A DNA stretch of 64,000 nucleotides from Undaria pinnatifida. Taxonomy: Eukaryota > Sar > Phaeophyceae > Laminariales > Alariaceae. Location of the stretch: contig JABAKD010000010.1 in the NCBI GenBank assembly GCA_012845835.1, forward strand, positions 14,069,401-14,133,400. The letters run 5' to 3'. A program made the translations under genes and the position numbers. The first letter of the stretch is position 1. Every line of letters begins with the position of its first letter. The notes beneath the pieces were generated by a model. That model was given only the letters and a program-made list of their open reading frames with translations, had not been told where the DNA came from and ran no database searches. This document shows, piece by piece, positions 58,360 through 64,000 of the stretch.

Positions 58360-59117
58360 TCTTGACCCCCCCGCCCCCCCCGGAACCCCCCCCCCCCCTT
58401 TTTTTTCCCCCGCTCCCTCTTGCTCAAACGCCCCACCTAACATCGAAATCTGCCAAAGTAATAAACACTTCCACGCACTTGATATCACCTCATTATTTTT
58501 CAACAGCCATCCATGCCTCTGCTGCAATTCACCCCCCCCCCCCAACGCCCCCTCCTTCCCCACCACCCGCACCATCGCCTAGACCTAGCACCAAGTGTAT
58601 AGCAAATGCGACCTGAAAATGTCGTTTAAAAAAACCTTTCGCGCCCCCTCCCCCCCCGCCCCCGCCCCCCTCCCCCACCCCCACCCCCTCGAACGCTCCG
58701 CCCTCTCCTCACTGGTTGTACGACTTACAGGACAGGATTTATAGTTTCCACGCACAGATTGAGTTGCCCCCCCCCCCCCCCCCCTCCCTCCCTCTTGATC
58801 AAGCCCAGGCCCCCACGTCCTTAAAAACTCTGCCCTCCCCTCACCAGTTATTCGACTTACAGGATTCACTTGATAAACTGATGAATTTCCTTCCACAGCT
58901 GTCAGATTTTGTCCCCCTCAAAAACGGATTTTATAGTTTCCGCGCACAGACTGACTAACATCTCCCTGTTGACCCTGGTACAAGCTACACTGTAGTTGCA
59001 AGGGGAGTCGCCGACCTATATCCTTAATGAGTACACACAACCCGTAAAACGCGCGGTCGGAGTATCACACACAGCTTGCAAAGATGAGTTTCGACAAAAT
59101 CTTCGATCTCACAGCTG
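58360..59117 (-). repeat. C-tract repeat cluster, second copy, with dispersed repeat end
   Basis: Repeated C-runs (9-20 bases) alternate with aacgccccacctaacatcgaaatc and tgataaactgatgaatttcc-like sequence. The last part, 58930-59117, is the reverse of 25678-25868 (cgcacagactgac ... agcttgcaaagatgagtttcg ... atctcacagctg). Confidence 0.65.
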
Positions 59118-59120
59118 TAC

Positions 59121-59257
59121 TAACGTATTAGTGGGGTATTATTCCGTTTGACCACTTGCAAAAAGGTTAACCGATAGCTCACCCAAACTAAGCCTTATAC
59201 TTATAACACTCTCCCCCCCTGAAACGGTGGGATACCAGGTCGGCCGGGTATACGGGC
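59121..59257 (-). mobile_element. SINE-like family 1 fragment
   Basis: On the plus strand: attagtggggtattattccg, accacttgcaaaaaggttaacc, actaagccttata, then ctgaaacggtgggataccag, the reverse of the 9.7-11.9 kb family. It joins directly to the LINE fragment at 59258. Confidence 0.7.
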
Positions 59258-59850
59258 GGACCGGCGCGCAAGCGCAACCACTACGCTCGTCCAGGACAGG
59301 TGTCCTTCGATGGATGCAGCTACAAACTCGCCACCCTCACCGTGGAAAGCTTTGGGCGCCTCGGTAAGGAAGGCAGCGACCTGATAGATCAGGTGGCGGC
59401 AAGCATCGTTGGAGGGACGGACGCATCGTCCCTAGCGCGGAAAGGCGTGTGCAAGAAGCGACTATTCCAAATCATTTCTGTGACCACTCAGGTCGCGATT
59501 TCGCGCAGAGTTCATCGATATAGACTATCTCTGAGGCATCGTCAGGCCGCGAGGGGAAGGGAGGAAGAATCGGGAGGACTGCGGCCACTGGCCTGGGGTG
59601 GCAATGTTGATGAGGATTAAGGTAGACTCTCAGCTAAGACATATACAGGAAAAGGAAATAGTAGATAAAATGAGGAGATGTGGGGAAACGAAATGGGCAA
59701 ATGGTTGGTGGAAGATACCACTGCATTGTGGTGCGATCATTCGACTTCATATTAGGTATTACTGCTGCTGCTGCTGCTTCATGGAAGGATATTCGCTTTA
59801 CATCGGAAAGGCGTCTACGCTATATTGTCGGAAGGCAATAATAACAATAA
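59258..59850 (+). pseudogene. LINE 3' end, copy 1 (C-terminus of RT ORF plus 3' UTR)
   Basis: The frame to the TAA at 59618 reads NHYARPGQVSFDGCSYKLAT, then LTVESFGRLGKEGSDLIDQV. The phrase V-E-[ST]-F-G-R-L-G plus a helical Ala-rich segment is characteristic of the end of the reverse-transcriptase ORF in many non-LTR retrotransposons. It is 5'-truncated, as usual for LINEs. The 3' UTR ends ctacgctatattgtcggaag and a short aat-type tail at about 59838. Upstream lies a truncated SINE. Confidence 0.7.
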
Positions 59851-61187
<1,337 letters not shown>

Positions 61188-61505
61188 GGCCGATAGCATT
61201 GAGCAGCAATACCGCACAACCTTCTGCGCGTTGAAACATACACGCAGCAGTTACAAACTAGCCATTTATATGGATAGCGGGTTGTTGTTCGATGCTTCTT
61301 CGGAAGTGTATGGGGGGAAGGACTTGGCTCTTGCGGCTGGAGGGGGCAGGGCCATGAAAACAGGGAGGTACATCTAGTATTTTCTTGGTTTTTGGTTGTT
61401 GGAAACATCGTTCCACGCTTTCATCTGGATTTTGTGTTCTTTCATCATGTTTATGGTTTTTGACACTCACGCTACATTGTCAGAGGGCAAATAAAATAAT
61501 AATAA
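61188..61505 (+). pseudogene. Truncated 3' end of the tandem-repeat ORF element, copy 1
   Basis: The frame LATADSIEQQYRTTFCALKH ... VYGGKDLALAAGGGRAMKTG ends RYI and a TAG at 61376. This is the last unit of the ORF at 61967-63355. The 3' UTR ends cgctacattgtcagagggca and then aaataaaataataat. Only one repeat unit is present, so the copy is 5'-truncated. Confidence 0.75.
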
Positions 61506-61750
61506 TTTATGGATAGCGGGTTGTTGTTCGATGCTTCTTCGGAAGTGTATGGGGGGAAGGACTTGGCTCTTGCGGCTGGAGGGGGCAGGGCCATGAAAAC
61601 AGGGAGGTACATCTAGTATTTTCGTGGTTTTTGGTTGTTGGAAACATCGTTCCACGCTTTCATCTGGATTTTGTGTTCTTTCATCATGTTTATGGTTTTT
61701 GACACTCACGCTACATTGTCAGAGGGCAAATAAAATAATAATAATAATAT
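61506..61750 (+). pseudogene. Truncated 3' end of the tandem-repeat ORF element, copy 2
   Basis: Begins within the last repeat (tttatggatagcgggttgtt) and continues to the same 3' UTR and short (AAT)n tail. The UTR is nearly identical to that at 61377-61505 and 63356-63475. Confidence 0.75.
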
Positions 61751-61966
61751 TCCAGTGTTGGCACAACTGTTTTTCGTTCGTTCTTTTATTTATTTATTTA
61801 TTTTACTTTTCGTGCGAGTTGGGGGCAGACAGCCCTTGGCTGAAACCTCTATCTTTCTTGCAGTCACTCGTACACTCGTACCCGCGGTTCGAGAAAAGGT
61901 CAACGTTCAGTCGCGAGCGAGGTAATTAAACTGTAGTAGCCGTAACAATAATATTACAGCGGTCGC
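61751..61966. other. Spacer upstream of the repeat ORF
   Basis: Contains a short (TTTA)n tract at 61784-61805. The promoter or first exon of the repeat ORF may lie here, but no element could be assigned. Confidence 0.4.
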
Positions 61967-63355
61967 ATGCGCCTCCTGCTGTTGTTTAACGTGGTCACAT
62001 CGTGGATCACAACAAGAGGGGCGACCCGTGTCGCAAGAGGAGGTTTTGTGCACGGTAGAACCGGAAGGTCGATGAGAGGGGGGGGGGTACTAGTGGCAGA
62101 GCCACAGAGAGAGCGAGAAGGCGGGGACTCTTTCCTTGCCACCGCCGATAGCATTGAGCAGCAATACCGCACGGCCTTCTGCGCGTTGAAATATACACGC
62201 AGCAGTTACAAATCAGCCATTTATATGGATAGCGGGTTGTCGTTCGATGCTTCTTCGGAAGTGTATGGGGGGGAGGACTTGGCCCTTGCGGTCGGAAGTG
62301 GCAAGCGCCCGGGTGGGAGATTAGGCAGTGTTTTTGGGGAAGGGGTTAAGAGGGCAGGGTCACACAGAGAGCGAGACGGCGGGAATTCTGTCCCTGCCAC
62401 GACCGACAGCATCAGCCTGCAACACCGCACAGCCTTCTGCGCGTTGAAACATACACGCAGCAGTTACAAATCAGCCATTTATATGGATAGCGGGTTGTCA
62501 TTCGATGCCTCTTCGACAGTGTATGGGGGGGAGGACTTGGCCCTTGAGGTCGGAAGTGGCAGGGGTAGGGGTGGGAGCAGTAGTGTTTTAGGGGGAGGGG
62601 TTAAGAGGGTAGGGCCACAGAGAGAGCGAGACGGCGGGGACTCTTTCCTTGCCACGGCCGATAGCATTGAGCAGCAATACCGCACGGCCTTCTGCGCGTT
62701 GAAATATACACGCAGCAGTTACAAATCAGCCATTTATATGGATAGCGGGTTGTCGTTCGATGCTTCTTTGAAAGTGTATGGGGGGGAGGACTTGGCCCTT
62801 GCGGTTGGAAGTGGCAAGCTCAAGGGTGGGAGAGGCAGTGTTTTTGGGGAGGGGGTTAAGAGGGCAGGGTCACACAGAGAGCGAGACGGCGGGAATTCTG
62901 TCCCTGCCACGACCGACAGCATCAGCCAGCAACACCGCACAGCCTTCTGCGCGTTGAAACATACACGCAGCAGTTACAAATCAGCCATTTATATGGATAG
63001 CGGGTTGTCATTCGATGCCTCTTCGGCAGTGTATGGGGGGGAGGACTTGGCCCTTGCGGTCGGAAGTGGCAGGGATAGGGGTGGGAGCAGTAGTGTGTTT
63101 GGGGGAGGGGTTAAGAGGGTAGGGCCACAGAGAGAGCGAGACGGCGGGGACTCTTTCCTTGCCACGGCCGATAGCATTGAGCAGCAATACCGCACGGCCT
63201 TCTGCGCGTTGAAACATACACGCAGCAGTTACAAACTAGCCATTTATATGGATAGCGGGTTGTTGTTCGATGCTTCTTCGGAAGTGTATGGGGGGAAGGA
63301 CTTGGCTCTTGCGGCTGGAGGGGGCAGGGCCATGAAAATAGGGAGGTACATCTAG
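61967..63355 (+). CDS. 462-aa ORF of five 85-aa tandem repeats, element-associated
   Basis: The start is MRLLLLFNVVTSW, a possible signal peptide or chance hydrophobic start. After about 50 residues five repeats begin at 62123, 62381, 62636, 62891 and 63146 (spacing 258, 255, 255, 255 bp). The core of each is YRTAFCALK-x-TRSSYKSAIY, then MDSGLSFDASS-x-VYGGEDLAL and a Gly/Ser/Arg-rich linker. Repeats alternate: 1, 3 and 5 carry SFLATADSIEQQY, and 2 and 4 carry SVPATTDSIS-x-QH, a 510-bp higher-order unit. The final repeat ends GGGRAMKIGRYI and TAG. Differences between repeats keep the frame open. I recognise no known domain. Single last-repeat copies with the same 3' UTR at 61188 and 61506, all ending in (TAA)n, show that it is spread by retrotransposition. 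Confidence 0.6.
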   Translation: MRLLLLFNVVTSWITTRGATRVARGGFVHGRTGRSMRGGGVLVAEPQREREGGDSFLATADSIEQQYRTAFCALKYTRSSYKSAIYMDSGLSFDASSEVYGGEDLALAVGSGKRPGGRLGSVFGEGVKRAGSHRERDGGNSVPATTDSISLQHRTAFCALKHTRSSYKSAIYMDSGLSFDASSTVYGGEDLALEVGSGRGRGGSSSVLGGGVKRVGPQRERDGGDSFLATADSIEQQYRTAFCALKYTRSSYKSAIYMDSGLSFDASLKVYGGEDLALAVGSGKLKGGRGSVFGEGVKRAGSHRERDGGNSVPATTDSISQQHRTAFCALKHTRSSYKSAIYMDSGLSFDASSAVYGGEDLALAVGSGRDRGGSSSVFGGGVKRVGPQRERDGGDSFLATADSIEQQYRTAFCALKHTRSSYKLAIYMDSGLLFDASSEVYGGKDLALAAGGGRAMKIGRYI

Positions 63356-63475
63356 TATTTTCGTGGTTTTTGGTTGTTGGAAACATCGTTCCACGCTTTC
63401 ATCTGGATTTTGTGTTCTTTCATCATGTTTGTTTATGGTTTTTGACACTCACGCTACATTGTCAGATGGCAAATG
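63356..63475 (+). other. 3' UTR of the repeat-ORF element with LINE-like 3' tail
   Basis: The UTR (tattttcgtggtttttggtt ... tggtttttgacactc) ends acgctacattgtcagatggc, then aaatgaaataataat. The string acgctacattgtc-r-gaggg also closes the LINE copy at 60474-60496. Confidence 0.75.

Positions 63476-64000
<525 letters not shown>

Overview
The window looks like nuclear DNA of a photosynthetic stramenopile, most likely a brown alga or a close ochrophyte relative. Three protein genes can be assembled from exons with matching splice phases. Each begins with a hydrophobic signal peptide followed by a phenylalanine-containing motif (GF, AF or AF), the bipartite plastid-targeting signal of algae with secondary red plastids. 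Introns are long (0.15 to 2.7 kb) and mostly GT-AG, and the space between genes is full of microsatellites and mobile elements. No rRNA, CRISPR array or bacterial operon was seen.

Host genes: (1) 7992 to 2701, minus strand, five exons, 232 aa, a plastid-targeted protein I do not recognise. (2) 24295 to 14264, minus strand, nine exons, 356 aa, a plastid alpha/beta hydrolase of the pheophytinase / chlorophyll dephytylase-like group with the full Ser-Asp-His triad. (3) 24628 to 28597, plus strand, four exons, 249 aa, a DNL-type zinc-finger protein (Zim17/HEP-type Hsp70 escort). Genes 2 and 3 are divergent, with 332 bp between their start codons, and both products are predicted to act in the plastid. 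An upstream in-frame ATG may also send the zinc-finger protein to mitochondria.

Mobile DNA, left half: a 922-bp hAT derivative at 8.1-9.0 kb still carries the end of a transposase. A nested cluster of tRNA-derived repeats lies at 9.7-11.9 kb. A full-length poly(A) SINE lies in a hydrolase intron at 16 kb, and a TIR element lies at 29.9-30.35 kb.

Mobile DNA, centre: 38324-48081 is a nearly perfect 9.76-kb palindrome. Each arm holds one copy of an unclassified DNA-transposon-like gene set. Smaller 63-bp-arm hairpins are nested in each arm. Outer, more diverged inverted arms (32039-33262 and 48082-49206) flank it, and a 5-kb insertion with a target duplication splits the left side.

Mobile DNA, right end: a Copia-type LTR retrotransposon with an internal deletion (51437-56060, target duplication GTACC), a three-unit tandem repeat (57.1-58.3 kb), two 3' ends of a LINE, and a 462-aa open frame built of five 85-aa repeats (61967-63355). 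The repeat ORF and the LINE share the same 3' tail and run into (TAA)n arrays hundreds of bases long. This shared-tail pair and the giant palindrome are the most unusual things in the window.
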